Source: CBDCGJ01 sp965216645 (lineage in GTDB: Bacteria > Pseudomonadota > Alphaproteobacteria > GCA-2731375). Taken from it: a stretch of 64,000 nt of DNA. Under the pieces are notes generated by a model that saw only the letters and a program-made list of their open reading frames with translations, did not search any database and was not told where the DNA came from. Below are positions 1 to 9,011 of this stretch, piece by piece. The number at the start of each line of letters is the position of its first letter. Position 1 is the stretch's first letter. A program made the position numbers and the translations under genes. The DNA lies in NCBI GenBank assembly GCA_965216645.1, contig CBDCGJ010000007.1, positions 26,550-90,549 of the forward strand, written 5' to 3'.

Positions 1-74
1 AACCGGAAATTATCGTCTGTTACCCAACCAATGGGCCGACTTGCGAACAAAACTTGCTTGTTTTTTTCAATCAC
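1..74 (-). CDS. NADP-dependent oxidoreductase, N-terminal fragment (runs off window)
   Basis: The reverse strand reads from a GTG start at 74 to the window edge: 24 codons with no stop, including LFASRPIGWVTDDNF. This resembles the N-terminus of the zinc-independent medium-chain NADP-dependent oxidoreductases of the CurA type, which typically begin with a NRQVLLASRP-like stretch followed by a short hinge and DFR. A good Shine-Dalgarno (AGGAG) lies at about 85-90, 10 or so bases upstream. The gene is divergent from the crotonase gene at 198, so the AT-rich 120 bp between them should hold both promoters. Only the N-terminus is visible, so the family call rests on one motif. Confidence 0.55.
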   Translation of the reverse strand, partial: MIEKNKQVLFASRPIGWVTDDNFR

Positions 75-197
75 GTTGCAAACCTCTCCTGAAGGACACT
101 GAACTAATCAAATAACGATAGCCTGACAATAGCCAATATGTCGTGATATTTATCAAGTCTTACAGCAAAAATAAGATGAGATTCGTAGGAAATATTC

Positions 198-962
198 ATG
201 CCATCTAAAATATTAGTTGAAATCAACGGTCCCGTTACGACGATAGTGATAAATAGGCCAGAAGTTCGCAATGCGCTTGACCAGGAGGCGGCGGCGGATT
301 TGGCACAGGCATTTCATGATTTTGACGCGGACAAAGATGCCTGCATCGCGGTTTTGACCGGCGCGGAGGGGGCGTTTTGCGCTGGCGCCGATTTGAAGGA
401 GTTATCCGGCCGCAACGACTACAAGGCTTGGGCCGGCGATCCGGCCGGGCCGACCCATAAGCCCTTAACGAAGCCTTTGATCGCGGCGGTCGCCGGACAC
501 GCATGCGCTGGGGGACTGGGGCTCGCCCTTTACTGCGACATCCGCATTGCCGAAGAGAGCGCGGTCTTCGGCGTGTTTTCGCGGCGCTGGGGTGTCCCGA
601 TGAGCGATGGCACAACCGTCCGTTTGCCGCGTGTCGTCGGCATGGGACCGGCGCTAGATATGCTTTTGACAGGCCGTGCCGTCGGAGCCCAGGAGGCGAA
701 GGAAATCGGTTTGGTGACACGGGTTGTCGCCAAAGGTGAATCGCGAAAGGCGGCGGAGGACTTGGCCTTGCAAATGGCCGGCTTCCCGCAAATCGCCCTT
801 CGTTCTGATCGGCGCAGCATGCTCGCCCAGGATGGTATCGCTTTGGACGAGGCAATTCAGTTCGAAACCGTGTGCGCGCACGAAGCCAAAGAGAGGGAAG
901 CCATGTCCGGAGCCGCCAGATTCGCGCAGGGTGCCGGTCGGCACGGTAGTTTTAAGGACTAG
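198..962 (+). CDS. Crotonase/enoyl-CoA hydratase-family protein
   Basis: 254 residues with the crotonase fold signature: first oxyanion-hole strand at residues 59-69 (AFCAGADLKEL) and the second at 100-114 (GHACAGGLGLALYCD). Such enzymes act on acyl-CoA thioesters in the cytosol. Aligning by eye to the classical hydratase, the two catalytic glutamates fall on Gly108 and Ser128, so both acid/base residues appear absent. The RRWGVP...GTTVRLPRVVG stretch places it in a widespread subfamily usually annotated generically as enoyl-CoA hydratase. The true reaction cannot be told from sequence. The ATG at 198 follows a TAGGA ribosome-binding site. The next gene starts 57 bp downstream and is functionally unrelated. 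Confidence 0.85.
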   Translation: MPSKILVEINGPVTTIVINRPEVRNALDQEAAADLAQAFHDFDADKDACIAVLTGAEGAFCAGADLKELSGRNDYKAWAGDPAGPTHKPLTKPLIAAVAGHACAGGLGLALYCDIRIAEESAVFGVFSRRWGVPMSDGTTVRLPRVVGMGPALDMLLTGRAVGAQEAKEIGLVTRVVAKGESRKAAEDLALQMAGFPQIALRSDRRSMLAQDGIALDEAIQFETVCAHEAKEREAMSGAARFAQGAGRHGSFKD

Positions 963-1019
963 CAGACTAGCGTATGCTGTCGCGAGAATCGCGCGCTTCA
1001 CGAAAGGATCATCGGTCAA

Positions 1020-2642
1020 ATGTGGCTAAGCCGTATCAGTATAATGAGCCGGCTGATCATCTTGTCGACGGTGTTGCTTTCGGTGCCGGTGGGTATGCAT
1101 CTCTACCTTCGGGACGTTTTGACGAAGGATAAGAGGGTCTTGGTCGAAAGCACCGAAACCGTCAATGCACTCAAGGTGGTCCATGCCGCAAGTCGGGAGT
1201 TCAGCGGATTGAGATTCGCGCTGGCCAATATGGATAGAAAAAACCATCAGGCCATGTGGTTGCTCGCCGCAAAGGCAGACAAAGAACTGAAAGGCCACCT
1301 AAGTATCCTAAAAAACCGACATCCTGTGGCGGTGGAGAAAATCGCTCAGGAGCTTGCGACACTCTGGCAATCCGCGGAATCCATGAATGTAGCGTTTGAC
1401 AAGGGCCAGACAACAAAAGCGGGAGAACTTTGGCAAGCGGCTTTACCGCATATCGAAACCATTGATGTTCTGACCACGCGGATCGTGGCCAATTTGGAGG
1501 AGCAGGCCGTAACCAAATTGCGAAAAGCGGATTTAAATGCCGCTGTAGCAATCAATTTGTCATTGGCGTTTGTTGTTCTGGCTTCACTGTTTTGGTTGGG
1601 CAGCACGATAGTGGTGCTCCGCTCGATCACGAAACCGCTGGGCGAACTTACAGTCGCGATTAGCGAGATCACAACCGGTAATCTGGAGGCCGAACTCCCT
1701 ACGCCTGGGCAAGATGAGATCGGTGCCATGGCGCATACCTTATCTTTATTCCGCGACAGCTTGTTGGAACGGAACCGCTTGCAGGTGGAGCAAAAAAAAG
1801 CGCAAGAGGAAGCCCAGCGCGCGCGCGAGCAAGCGGAACGGGCAAATCAGGCGAAGTCGGATTTTCTTGCTCATATGTCCCATGAACTACGGACGCCGTT
1901 AAATGGCGTCATCGGTATGGCGGAAGTCATGGACAAGCAGTCCTTCGGTGCCCTTGGGTCCGAAGAGTATCGCGAATTTGTCGCCGATATTCTGGACAGC
2001 AGCCATCACCTGATGAGCATGATTAACGACATTCTCGATATGTCCAAGATTGAGGCGGGCAAGTTTGTGTTGCGGGAACAACCGGTCGATATGGCTGATG
2101 TACTCGATCGCGCCTGCCGAATTTTGAAACAGCCGGCTGAGAATGCGGCCGTGACACTTAAACTTGATTGCCAAAAGGATCTCCCCTTGATTTGGGCAGA
2201 CGAAAGGGCGATGCGGCAGATATCTCTCAATCTAATTTCCAATGCGGTGAAATTCTCCGAAAAAGGGGCAGAAGTGGGTGTCCGCGTTGCCATGGCCGAC
2301 TGGGGTGACCTAGTGTTTTGGGTGAAAGACACCGGTGTCGGTATGACGGAGGACGAGGTCGTCAAGGCGATGACACCGTTCACTCAGCTAGAGTCGTCAT
2401 TTTCTCGTGTGCATAAAGGGACGGGTCTTGGTTTGTCCTTGGTGAAGAGCCTTACGGAAATGCATAATGGTGAAGTGACGGTTGAATCTCAGCCGAAGAA
2501 AGGGACGACGGTTTATATCACGCTACCGGCGGAGCGAATTGAGCGCGCCAAGCGCTGGCGTGGAGAAGCACCGATCGACCGCCGGAGCTCCTCACGAATT
2601 GAACCCGACTATGCAGTAACAGTTTCAAAACAGCCGACATAG
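1020..2642 (+). CDS. Membrane sensor histidine kinase (HAMP-HisKA-HATPase)
   Basis: 540 residues. A transmembrane helix at about 9-28 is followed by a periplasmic region of about 145 residues that looks helical (four-helix-bundle-like), a second helix at about 175-200, HAMP at about 200-252, and a charged coiled coil at 255-280. The H-box SHELRTPLNG carries the phospho-acceptor His288. The ATPase domain shows the N-box NLISNAVKFS, the G1 box DTGVGM and the G2 box GTGLGLSLVK. There is no receiver domain, and no response regulator gene lies beside it, so its partner is elsewhere. AGGA near 1003-1006 supports the ATG at 1020. The ligand is unknown. Confidence 0.93.
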   Translation: MWLSRISIMSRLIILSTVLLSVPVGMHLYLRDVLTKDKRVLVESTETVNALKVVHAASREFSGLRFALANMDRKNHQAMWLLAAKADKELKGHLSILKNRHPVAVEKIAQELATLWQSAESMNVAFDKGQTTKAGELWQAALPHIETIDVLTTRIVANLEEQAVTKLRKADLNAAVAINLSLAFVVLASLFWLGSTIVVLRSITKPLGELTVAISEITTGNLEAELPTPGQDEIGAMAHTLSLFRDSLLERNRLQVEQKKAQEEAQRAREQAERANQAKSDFLAHMSHELRTPLNGVIGMAEVMDKQSFGALGSEEYREFVADILDSSHHLMSMINDILDMSKIEAGKFVLREQPVDMADVLDRACRILKQPAENAAVTLKLDCQKDLPLIWADERAMRQISLNLISNAVKFSEKGAEVGVRVAMADWGDLVFWVKDTGVGMTEDEVVKAMTPFTQLESSFSRVHKGTGLGLSLVKSLTEMHNGEVTVESQPKKGTTVYITLPAERIERAKRWRGEAPIDRRSSSRIEPDYAVTVSKQPT

Positions 2643-2684
2643 AAGCCCTTGTCGCGGGACGGGCAATTAAACTAAATAGCAATC

Positions 2685-4346
2685 ATGATAAACCAACTTG
2701 CCATAGCTCTGGCGCAGTTGAATCCGACGGTTGGCGACATCGCCGGAAATGCGGAAAAGGTTCGTCGGGCTCACGCGGAAGCGTCCCGCATGGGGGCCGA
2801 TCTTGTCGTCTTCACAGAGCTTTTTATCGTCGGCTATCCGCCTGAGGATCTAGTCCTAAAACCGGCGTTGCAGGACAGCGTGGAAGATGTTGTCCGCGAA
2901 CTGGCGGCGCTGACGCGCGACGATCAACCCGGCATATTGATCGGCACGCCTTGGCGGGAGAAGGGCGAGCTTTACAATGCCATCGCCTATCTCGACGACG
3001 GCGACGTGCAGTCGTTGCGTTTCAAATACGATCTGCCGAATTATGGCGTGTTTGACGAAAAGCGGGTTTTCGAGGCCGGCGAGCCGCCCGGTCCGATGAA
3101 CATTCGCGGCGTCCGCGTCGGTGTTCCTATTTGCGAGGATATCTGGACGCCGGAAGTCGTCGAGTGCGTCGTTGAAACCGGGGCGGAAATGCTGGTGGTG
3201 ATCAACGGCTCTCCGTTCGAGGCCAACAAGTTCGACGAGCGTTTAGGTCATATCGTGGCGCGCGTGGTCGAATCCGGCTTGCCCATGGCGTATGTCAATC
3301 AAGTCGGCGGGCAGGACGAATTGGTATTCGATGGCGGTTCGCTCGTCCTCAATGCGGACAAGTCTCTCGCCGTCCAGATGCCAATGTTCGAGGAAGTGAT
3401 TACGCTGACCCATTGGCGGCGCCAGAGCGACGGCAATTGGCGTTGCGAGGACGGCGAAAAAGTCGACCTGGATGACGGCCTATCGGAAGTCTACCGGGCG
3501 ATGGTTTTGGGGTTGCGCGATTATGTGAACAAAAACAAGTTTCCCGGCGTCGTTCTGGGTCTTTCGGGCGGCATCGATTCCGCATTAAGTGCCGCGGTAG
3601 CCGTGGACGCTTTGGGGCCGGACCGGGTCTGGTGCGTCAAATTGCCGTCGCAGTACACCAGCGACGACAGCAATGTGGATGCCAACGACTGCGCCCGCTT
3701 TCTCGGCATTCGCCTCGACAACATTTCCATTCATCCGGCCGTGCAAGCCTTTGAAGGCATGCTGGCGCCGATCTTCGACGGGCGGGAAGTCGATATCACG
3801 GAGGAGAATATTCAGTCCCGCGCGCGCGGATTGACCCTTATGGCGCTGTCCAACAAGTTCGGACATATGGTGCTAACTACCGGCAACAAGTCGGAAATGT
3901 CCGTCGGTTACGCGACCATCTATGGCGATATGTGCGGTGGCTATTCGGTCTTGAAGGATGTCTATAAGACCATGGTCTTCGACCTGTGTCGTTGGCGTAA
4001 TCAGCACCTACCGGACGATGTGCTGGGGCCGCCAGGCCGTGTCATTCCGGAGAACACGATCACTAAACCGCCGACCGCGGAGCTGCGCCCGGATCAGAAA
4101 GACGAGGATTCACTACCGCCCTACGATCAACTGGACGATATTCTCAACAGCCTGGTCGAGGAAGAGATGAGCGTCACAGATGTGGTGGCGCGCGGTCATG
4201 ATTTAAACCTAGTCAAGCGCATTCAGCATCTGTTATACGTCGCCGAATACAAGCGTCGGCAAGCGCCGCCGGGGGTGAAGATCACCCGACGGAATTTCGG
4301 CCGCGACCGCCGCTACCCGATTACGAACGGATTTCGCGATGCTTGA
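2685..4346 (+). CDS. nadE: Glutamine-dependent NAD+ synthetase
   Basis: 553 residues, the usual size of the two-domain enzyme that amidates deamido-NAD+ to NAD+ with ATP, drawing ammonia from glutamine. The N-terminal nitrilase-type glutaminase domain shows the Glu-Lys-Cys triad at about E45 (VVFTELF), K114 (RFKYDLPN) and C150 (VPICEDIW). The C-terminal synthetase domain has the ATP-pyrophosphatase P-loop LGLSGGIDSA at 291-300, plus TTGNKSEMSVGYAT. It heads a same-strand run nadE-cysS-cimA-trmJ, but the 103 bp gap before cysS leaves room for a second promoter. Confidence 0.97.
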   Translation: MINQLAIALAQLNPTVGDIAGNAEKVRRAHAEASRMGADLVVFTELFIVGYPPEDLVLKPALQDSVEDVVRELAALTRDDQPGILIGTPWREKGELYNAIAYLDDGDVQSLRFKYDLPNYGVFDEKRVFEAGEPPGPMNIRGVRVGVPICEDIWTPEVVECVVETGAEMLVVINGSPFEANKFDERLGHIVARVVESGLPMAYVNQVGGQDELVFDGGSLVLNADKSLAVQMPMFEEVITLTHWRRQSDGNWRCEDGEKVDLDDGLSEVYRAMVLGLRDYVNKNKFPGVVLGLSGGIDSALSAAVAVDALGPDRVWCVKLPSQYTSDDSNVDANDCARFLGIRLDNISIHPAVQAFEGMLAPIFDGREVDITEENIQSRARGLTLMALSNKFGHMVLTTGNKSEMSVGYATIYGDMCGGYSVLKDVYKTMVFDLCRWRNQHLPDDVLGPPGRVIPENTITKPPTAELRPDQKDEDSLPPYDQLDDILNSLVEEEMSVTDVVARGHDLNLVKRIQHLLYVAEYKRRQAPPGVKITRRNFGRDRRYPITNGFRDA

Positions 4347-4449
4347 GAGGCGATGTCGATAGGGCCGAACCAATTTCCGCCCTTAGTAGACAACAGATGA
4401 AAGCATTCCTTGCGGTACAAACCGCGGCGAACGATCGGGAAATTCAAAA

Positions 4450-5802
4450 ATGCCCTTGCATATTTATGACACGCTGACGCGTGAGAAAACGCTGTTCGAA
4501 CCGCTCGACCCGGCCCATGTGCGCCTCTATGTCTGCGGACCGACAGTCTATGACTATGCCCATATCGGTAACGCCCGGCCGATCGTGGTTTTCGATACCT
4601 TGGCCCGGTTGCTGCGACTGCAATATCCGAAGGTGACTTATGTCCGAAATATTACCGATATCGAGGACAAGATCATTGCTCGAGCGCGGGAAGAGGATGT
4701 GTCCATCTTCGAATTGACGGCACGGACCACGCAACAGTTTCACGACGATATCGCGGTCCTGAATGCCCTGCCGCCGGACGTCGAGCCTAAAGCGACAGAT
4801 CATGTCGCAGAGATGATCGAGATCATCGACGCGCTTATGCGGAAGGGCCATGCCTATGCGGCGGACGGTCATGTGTTGTTCGATACGACGTCGATGCCGG
4901 ACTACGGCAAGTTTTCCCGGAAAAGCCGTGACGAACTGATTGTCGGCGCCCGTGTCGAAGTGGCGCCTTACAAGAGAAACCCAACCGACTTCGTATTGTG
5001 GAAGCCTTCGGATCCGGATGTACAGGGCTGGGACAGCCCCTGGGGTCGCGGCCGGCCCGGCTGGCATATCGAATGCTCGGCCATGGGTAAGAAGCATTTG
5101 GGAACAACATTCGACATTCATGGCGGCGGTTTGGATCTGATCTTTCCGCACCATCAGAATGAGATTGCTCAGTCACAATGCGCACATGATGGGGCGCCGT
5201 TGGCAAAATACTGGATGCATAATGGTTTTGTTATCGTCGGGGGGCAGAAGATGTCCAAATCTTTGGGCAACTTCCTGATCATCCACGAGCTCCGGCAACA
5301 ATATCCGGGCGAGGCCCTGCGGCTTGGCTTGATGGCAACGCACTACCGGCAACCGCTGGATTTTACTCATGACGGCGTGACCTCGGCGCACAGTATCCTG
5401 GATCGCTGGTATCGGGCGGTCGGCGATGTCGAGCCGTCGGATCGGCTCCCGAACCCCGTCATCGATGCCTTGAACGACGACCTCAATACGCCACAGGCCA
5501 TCGCCCATATGCATGCTTTATCGGACCGAGCCATGGCTGGAGATGCCGCCGCCGCTGCCGAATTGAAAGCGGCCGGCAACATCCTCGGCGTCTTGCATAT
5601 GACTGCCGACGCATGGTTCAAAGGCGTGCCGGAAAGCGATGGTTTGGACCCTGATGCCATTGAACGTTTGATCGCGGACCGAAATGCGGCTAGGAAGGCG
5701 CATGATTTTACCGCCGCCGACCGAATTCGGGACGATCTGGCGGCGCAAGGCATTGTTTTGGAAGACGGACCGGACGGTACGGGCTGGCGCCGTACCGGCT
5801 AG
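4450..5802 (+). CDS. cysS: Cysteinyl-tRNA synthetase
   Basis: 450 residues, a class I aminoacyl-tRNA synthetase charging tRNA-Cys. The HIGH motif appears as HIGN at 38-41 just after the zinc-ligand Cys29 (VCGPTVYD), and the KMSKS loop is intact near residue 267 (GGQKMSKSLGN). Further zinc-site residues are in GWHIECSAM and HHQNEIAQ. Length is typical of bacterial CysRS. It precedes cimA by only 18 bp, suggesting co-transcription. A 26-codon out-of-frame ORF with two Cys codons overlaps its start (see findings). Confidence 0.97.
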   Translation: MPLHIYDTLTREKTLFEPLDPAHVRLYVCGPTVYDYAHIGNARPIVVFDTLARLLRLQYPKVTYVRNITDIEDKIIARAREEDVSIFELTARTTQQFHDDIAVLNALPPDVEPKATDHVAEMIEIIDALMRKGHAYAADGHVLFDTTSMPDYGKFSRKSRDELIVGARVEVAPYKRNPTDFVLWKPSDPDVQGWDSPWGRGRPGWHIECSAMGKKHLGTTFDIHGGGLDLIFPHHQNEIAQSQCAHDGAPLAKYWMHNGFVIVGGQKMSKSLGNFLIIHELRQQYPGEALRLGLMATHYRQPLDFTHDGVTSAHSILDRWYRAVGDVEPSDRLPNPVIDALNDDLNTPQAIAHMHALSDRAMAGDAAAAAELKAAGNILGVLHMTADAWFKGVPESDGLDPDAIERLIADRNAARKAHDFTAADRIRDDLAAQGIVLEDGPDGTGWRRTG

Positions 5803-5820
5803 TCCAGGGGTTTGGGGATC

Positions 5821-7434
5821 ATGAGCAAGGACCGCATCTATCTCTTCGACACGACGCTTCGCGACGGGGCACAAACCCCCGGCGTGGATTTCTCGGTCGA
5901 GGATAAGCGCAATATTGCTCTGGCCCTAGATGGACTTGGTGTCGATTACATCGAAGGCGGCTGGCCGGGGGCCAATCCGACAGATACCAGCTACTTCGAA
6001 AGCGTGCCGAAATTGCGTCGGGCCAAGAATACGGCCTTCGGTATGACCAAACGGCCGGGCCGCAGTGCCGAAAACGATCCCGGCTTGGCGCAAGTCCTGG
6101 GTGCCGGCACGCAGGCTGTCTGTTTGGTCGGCAAGACCTGGGACTTCCATGTCGATGTCGGCCTGGAAATTCCGCTCAATGAAGCGGTCGATCTGGTCGG
6201 CGACTCCATGGCGGCGATCGTCAACCGGCATAAGGAAGCATTATTCGATGCGGAGCATTTTTTCGACGGTTACAAGGCCAATCCGCAATTCGCGCTCGAT
6301 TGCCTGAAATCGGCGCTTGATGCCGGCGCCAGATGGGTCGTGCTTTGCGATACCAACGGCGGGACATTGCCTCATGAAATCGAACGCATCGTGGGGACAG
6401 TGGCGGGGAGCCTGCCCAACGACCGTATCGGTATTCACTGCCATAACGACACGGAGAACGCGGTGGCCAACAGCTTGGCGGCGGTGCGGGCCGGTGCCCG
6501 CATGGTGCAGGGCAGCCTGAACGGATTGGGCGAACGCTGCGGCAATGCCAATCTGATTTCTCTGATTCCGACATTGGCGCTGAAGGCGGATTTCGCGGAA
6601 GCATACGAGACGGGCGTGGACGAGGCCGGCCTTAAGCAATTGAAGAATGTTTCTCACCTGCTGGATGAACTGCTAAATCGCGCGCCCAACCGGCAGGCGC
6701 CCTATGTAGGCGCGTCGGCATTCGCGTCGAAAGCGGGTCTGCATGTTTCCGCCCTGCAGAAAAACCCGAAGACATACGAGCATGTCAAACCGGAAAGCGT
6801 GGGCAACGAACGCGTGATCTTAGTTTCGAACCAGTCCGGCCGCTCCAATGTTCTGGCCCGATTGAAGGAAATCGGCATCGAGATCGACCCGAAGGATCGG
6901 CGGGTTGACCAACTTCTGGCGGACGTCAAACAACGCGAATTCGAGGGATATTCCTACGACGGCGCGGAAGCGAGCTTCGAGCTTATGGTGCGGCGTTCGC
7001 TAGGACAGGTGCCGGACTATTTCGATGTCAACAGCTTCCGAGTGCTCGTCGAACATCGCCACAACGCGGTCGGTGAATTGGTTACTGTTTCGGAAGCGAC
7101 GGTGAAGTTGAAAATCGGCGGCCGCGAGATCATGTCCGTGGCTGAGGGCAACGGTCCGGTCAATGCGCTCGATAATGCGCTGCGCAAAGATATCGGTCCG
7201 TACGCGCCGATCATCGCCAATCTGCATTTGGTCGATTACAAGGTCCGTATTCTGGATGGCGGCACGGGTGCGGTGACCCGGGTGCTGATCGAAAGCGCCA
7301 ACAGCCGCGGCGATCGTTGGTTTACGGTGGGCGTTTCCGCCAATATCGTTGACGCTTCTTTTCAGGCCTTGATGGATAGTATTATCTACAAACTGTTCCG
7401 TGATGGCGCGGATGCCGCGGTGGCGGCCGAATAG
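5821..7434 (+). CDS. cimA: (R)-citramalate synthase
   Basis: About 537 residues. A member of the isopropylmalate/citramalate synthase family, condensing pyruvate with acetyl-CoA for threonine-independent isoleucine synthesis. The N-terminal TIM barrel starts with FDTTLRDGAQTPGVDFS, a metal-binding signature, and HCHNDTENAVANS carries the two metal-ligand histidines. The C-terminal part matches the LeuA-type allosteric domain. The ATG at 5821 follows AGGGG at 5806-5810; an upstream TTG at 5812 is possible but less likely. The alternative is homocitrate or 2-isopropylmalate synthase, but the GLGVDYIEGGWPGANPTD stretch is typical of the CimA group. Confidence 0.92.
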   Translation: MSKDRIYLFDTTLRDGAQTPGVDFSVEDKRNIALALDGLGVDYIEGGWPGANPTDTSYFESVPKLRRAKNTAFGMTKRPGRSAENDPGLAQVLGAGTQAVCLVGKTWDFHVDVGLEIPLNEAVDLVGDSMAAIVNRHKEALFDAEHFFDGYKANPQFALDCLKSALDAGARWVVLCDTNGGTLPHEIERIVGTVAGSLPNDRIGIHCHNDTENAVANSLAAVRAGARMVQGSLNGLGERCGNANLISLIPTLALKADFAEAYETGVDEAGLKQLKNVSHLLDELLNRAPNRQAPYVGASAFASKAGLHVSALQKNPKTYEHVKPESVGNERVILVSNQSGRSNVLARLKEIGIEIDPKDRRVDQLLADVKQREFEGYSYDGAEASFELMVRRSLGQVPDYFDVNSFRVLVEHRHNAVGELVTVSEATVKLKIGGREIMSVAEGNGPVNALDNALRKDIGPYAPIIANLHLVDYKVRILDGGTGAVTRVLIESANSRGDRWFTVGVSANIVDASFQALMDSIIYKLFRDGADAAVAAE

Positions 7435-7442
7435 GCGGCGCC

Positions 7443-8207
7443 TTGGCCGGAACCGACAAAACCAAAACGATTGCTGACGCGGCAACTCCTGCCGTCATCC
7501 TAGTCAAGCCGCAAATGGGCGAGAACATTGGCGCCTGCGCGCGGGCCATGACGAACTTCGGTCTCACGACCCTGCGTCTCGTTGCGCCGCGCGATGGTTG
7601 GCCCAACGAGAAAGCCCGCGCCATGGCCAGCCGGGCCGATCAGGTCCTGGACGAGGCTGAGGTCTTCCCGGATACGAACGCTGCCATTGCCGATCGCCAG
7701 GTGGTCTATGCCACGACGGCGCGACGGCGCGATATGGTGAAGCCGCACATGACCCCGAAGGAGGCCGCGGCCGACCTGCGCCTTCGGATCTCTGCCGGAC
7801 ACCGTTGCGCGCTTTTGTTCGGGGGGGAGCGGGCCGGATTGGACAATGACGATGTCGTGGCGGCGGATTATCTGGTGCATATCCCCGCCAACCCGGCATT
7901 CTCATCTCTCAATATCGCGCAGGCCGTTTTGCTGTTGGGTTATGAATGGTACCAGACCGGTGTGACACAGCAGCCGGAAACTACGGCCGATCCGCGGCAT
8001 GCGCCAGCGGCCCGGGCGGATTTGACGTTTTTCTTCGAGCGGTTGGAGGGTGAGTTGGAGGTCGGTGGATTTCTTAACCCGCCGGAGAAAGCGCCAGCCA
8101 TGAAGCGGAATATACGCAATATGTTTCAACGTCTCGCACCGACGGACCAGGATTTAAGGACGCTGCAAGGTATCGTCAGCGCCTTGATTCGAAAACGCGG
8201 AGAATAG
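7443..8207 (+). CDS. trmJ: tRNA (cytidine/uridine-2'-O-)-methyltransferase, TrmJ-like
   Basis: 254 residues of the SpoU/TrmH (SPOUT) superfamily, which methylates ribose 2'-OH in RNA using SAM. Visible signatures are PAVILVKPQMGENIGACARAMTN near the N-terminus, LLFGGERAGLDNDDV, and SSLNIAQAVLLLGYEW that forms the trefoil-knot SAM site. Length and the C-terminal helical tail fit TrmJ (position 32 of tRNA). The start appears to be TTG at 7443, eight bases after the cimA stop; the first in-frame ATG would remove conserved N-terminal sequence. The close spacing indicates translational linkage with cimA. Confidence 0.88.
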   Translation: MAGTDKTKTIADAATPAVILVKPQMGENIGACARAMTNFGLTTLRLVAPRDGWPNEKARAMASRADQVLDEAEVFPDTNAAIADRQVVYATTARRRDMVKPHMTPKEAAADLRLRISAGHRCALLFGGERAGLDNDDVVAADYLVHIPANPAFSSLNIAQAVLLLGYEWYQTGVTQQPETTADPRHAPAARADLTFFFERLEGELEVGGFLNPPEKAPAMKRNIRNMFQRLAPTDQDLRTLQGIVSALIRKRGE

Positions 8208-8229
8208 GTGATTTTCCCCGGACATTTTG

Positions 8230-8257
8230 TTGACATCGAAAAGCCAGTGCGTATAGT
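8230..8257 (+). promoter_or_regulatory. Sigma-70-type promoter for rpsD
   Basis: A perfect -35 hexamer TTGACA at 8230-8235, then a 16-base spacer and a -10 hexamer TATAGT at 8252-8257. It would start transcription near 8264, giving an rpsD leader of about 75 bases. The match is close to consensus, as expected for a highly expressed ribosomal protein gene. It also separates rpsD from the upstream trmJ run. Confidence 0.75.
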
Positions 8258-8268
8258 GCACCCGCTAT

Positions 8269-8291
8269 CGCGCGCCCAGGCTCGGCGCGCG
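8269..8291 (+). promoter_or_regulatory. GC-rich hairpin in the rpsD leader
   Basis: Perfect 8-bp inverted repeat: CGCGCGCC at 8269-8276 pairs with GGCGCGCG at 8284-8291 across a 7-base loop. It lies just after the predicted transcription start, at the extreme 5' end of the rpsD mRNA. No U-run follows, so it is not an intrinsic terminator. It could stabilise the mRNA or take part in autogenous control by S4, but that is inference. Confidence 0.5.
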
Positions 8292-8339
8292 TTTGATATT
8301 GGTTTCCGTTCAATCGGTTAAGCGTTAGAGAGATCGTTC

Positions 8340-8954
8340 ATGACGAAACGGCTAAGGTCGAAATACAAACTAAACCGCCGACTGGGCGAAAACCTTTGGG
8401 GGCGGCCGAAAAGCCCGGTCAATATCCGCGACTACGGGCCCGGTCAACATGGTCAACGCCGACGCAAGCCATCCGACTACGGTACGCAGCTGCTCGCCAA
8501 GCAGAAACTGCGTGGCTACTACGGCAACATCACGGAAAAGCAGTTCCGTCGGACTTATGATGACGCCGTGCGGCGTAAGGGCGACACGAGTGAGAACTTG
8601 ATTGGTCTCTTGGAAAGCCGACTGGACGCCGTGATTTATCGGGCGAAGTTCGTTCCGACCGTGTTCTCGGCGCGACAATTCGTCAACCATGGACATGTCA
8701 TGGTCAACGGTCGGCGGGTCAACATTCCAAGCTATCGGGTCAAGGAAGGCGATGTCATCGAGGTCCGGGAGCGCTCCCGCCAAATGAACCTGGTATTGGA
8801 AGCGGTCGATTCGCCGGAGCGGGATATTCCGGATTATCTCGACGTTGACCACAACAAGATGCGGGGTGTTTTTCTCCGCATGCCGAGTTTGGCCGACGTG
8901 CCTTACCCGGTCCAGATGGAACCGAACTTGGTGGTTGAGTATTATTCGCGTTGA
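8340..8954 (+). CDS. rpsD: 30S ribosomal protein S4
   Basis: 204 residues, full-length S4, a primary 16S rRNA-binding protein that nucleates small-subunit assembly. It opens with MTKRLRSKYKLNRRLGENLWG and contains the S4 RNA-binding domain at about 94-155 (SRLDAVIYRAKFVPTVFSARQFVNHG). As in other alphaproteobacteria it is a single gene outside the alpha operon. It has its own promoter upstream and an intrinsic terminator downstream, so it is monocistronic. Confidence 0.98.
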   Translation: MTKRLRSKYKLNRRLGENLWGRPKSPVNIRDYGPGQHGQRRRKPSDYGTQLLAKQKLRGYYGNITEKQFRRTYDDAVRRKGDTSENLIGLLESRLDAVIYRAKFVPTVFSARQFVNHGHVMVNGRRVNIPSYRVKEGDVIEVRERSRQMNLVLEAVDSPERDIPDYLDVDHNKMRGVFLRMPSLADVPYPVQMEPNLVVEYYSR

Positions 8955-8988
8955 TACATCGAAAACTATCAAGTATTGCAATGGAATG

Positions 8989-9011
8989 AGGCCCGCATCG
9001 CGGGCCTTTTC
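8989..9011 (+). terminator. Intrinsic terminator after rpsD
   Basis: Perfect 8-bp stem, AGGCCCGC at 8989-8996 and GCGGGCCT at 9000-9007, with a 3-base loop, followed by TTTTCTTTATT. Located 35 bp after the rpsD stop codon. Textbook rho-independent structure. Confidence 0.92.
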
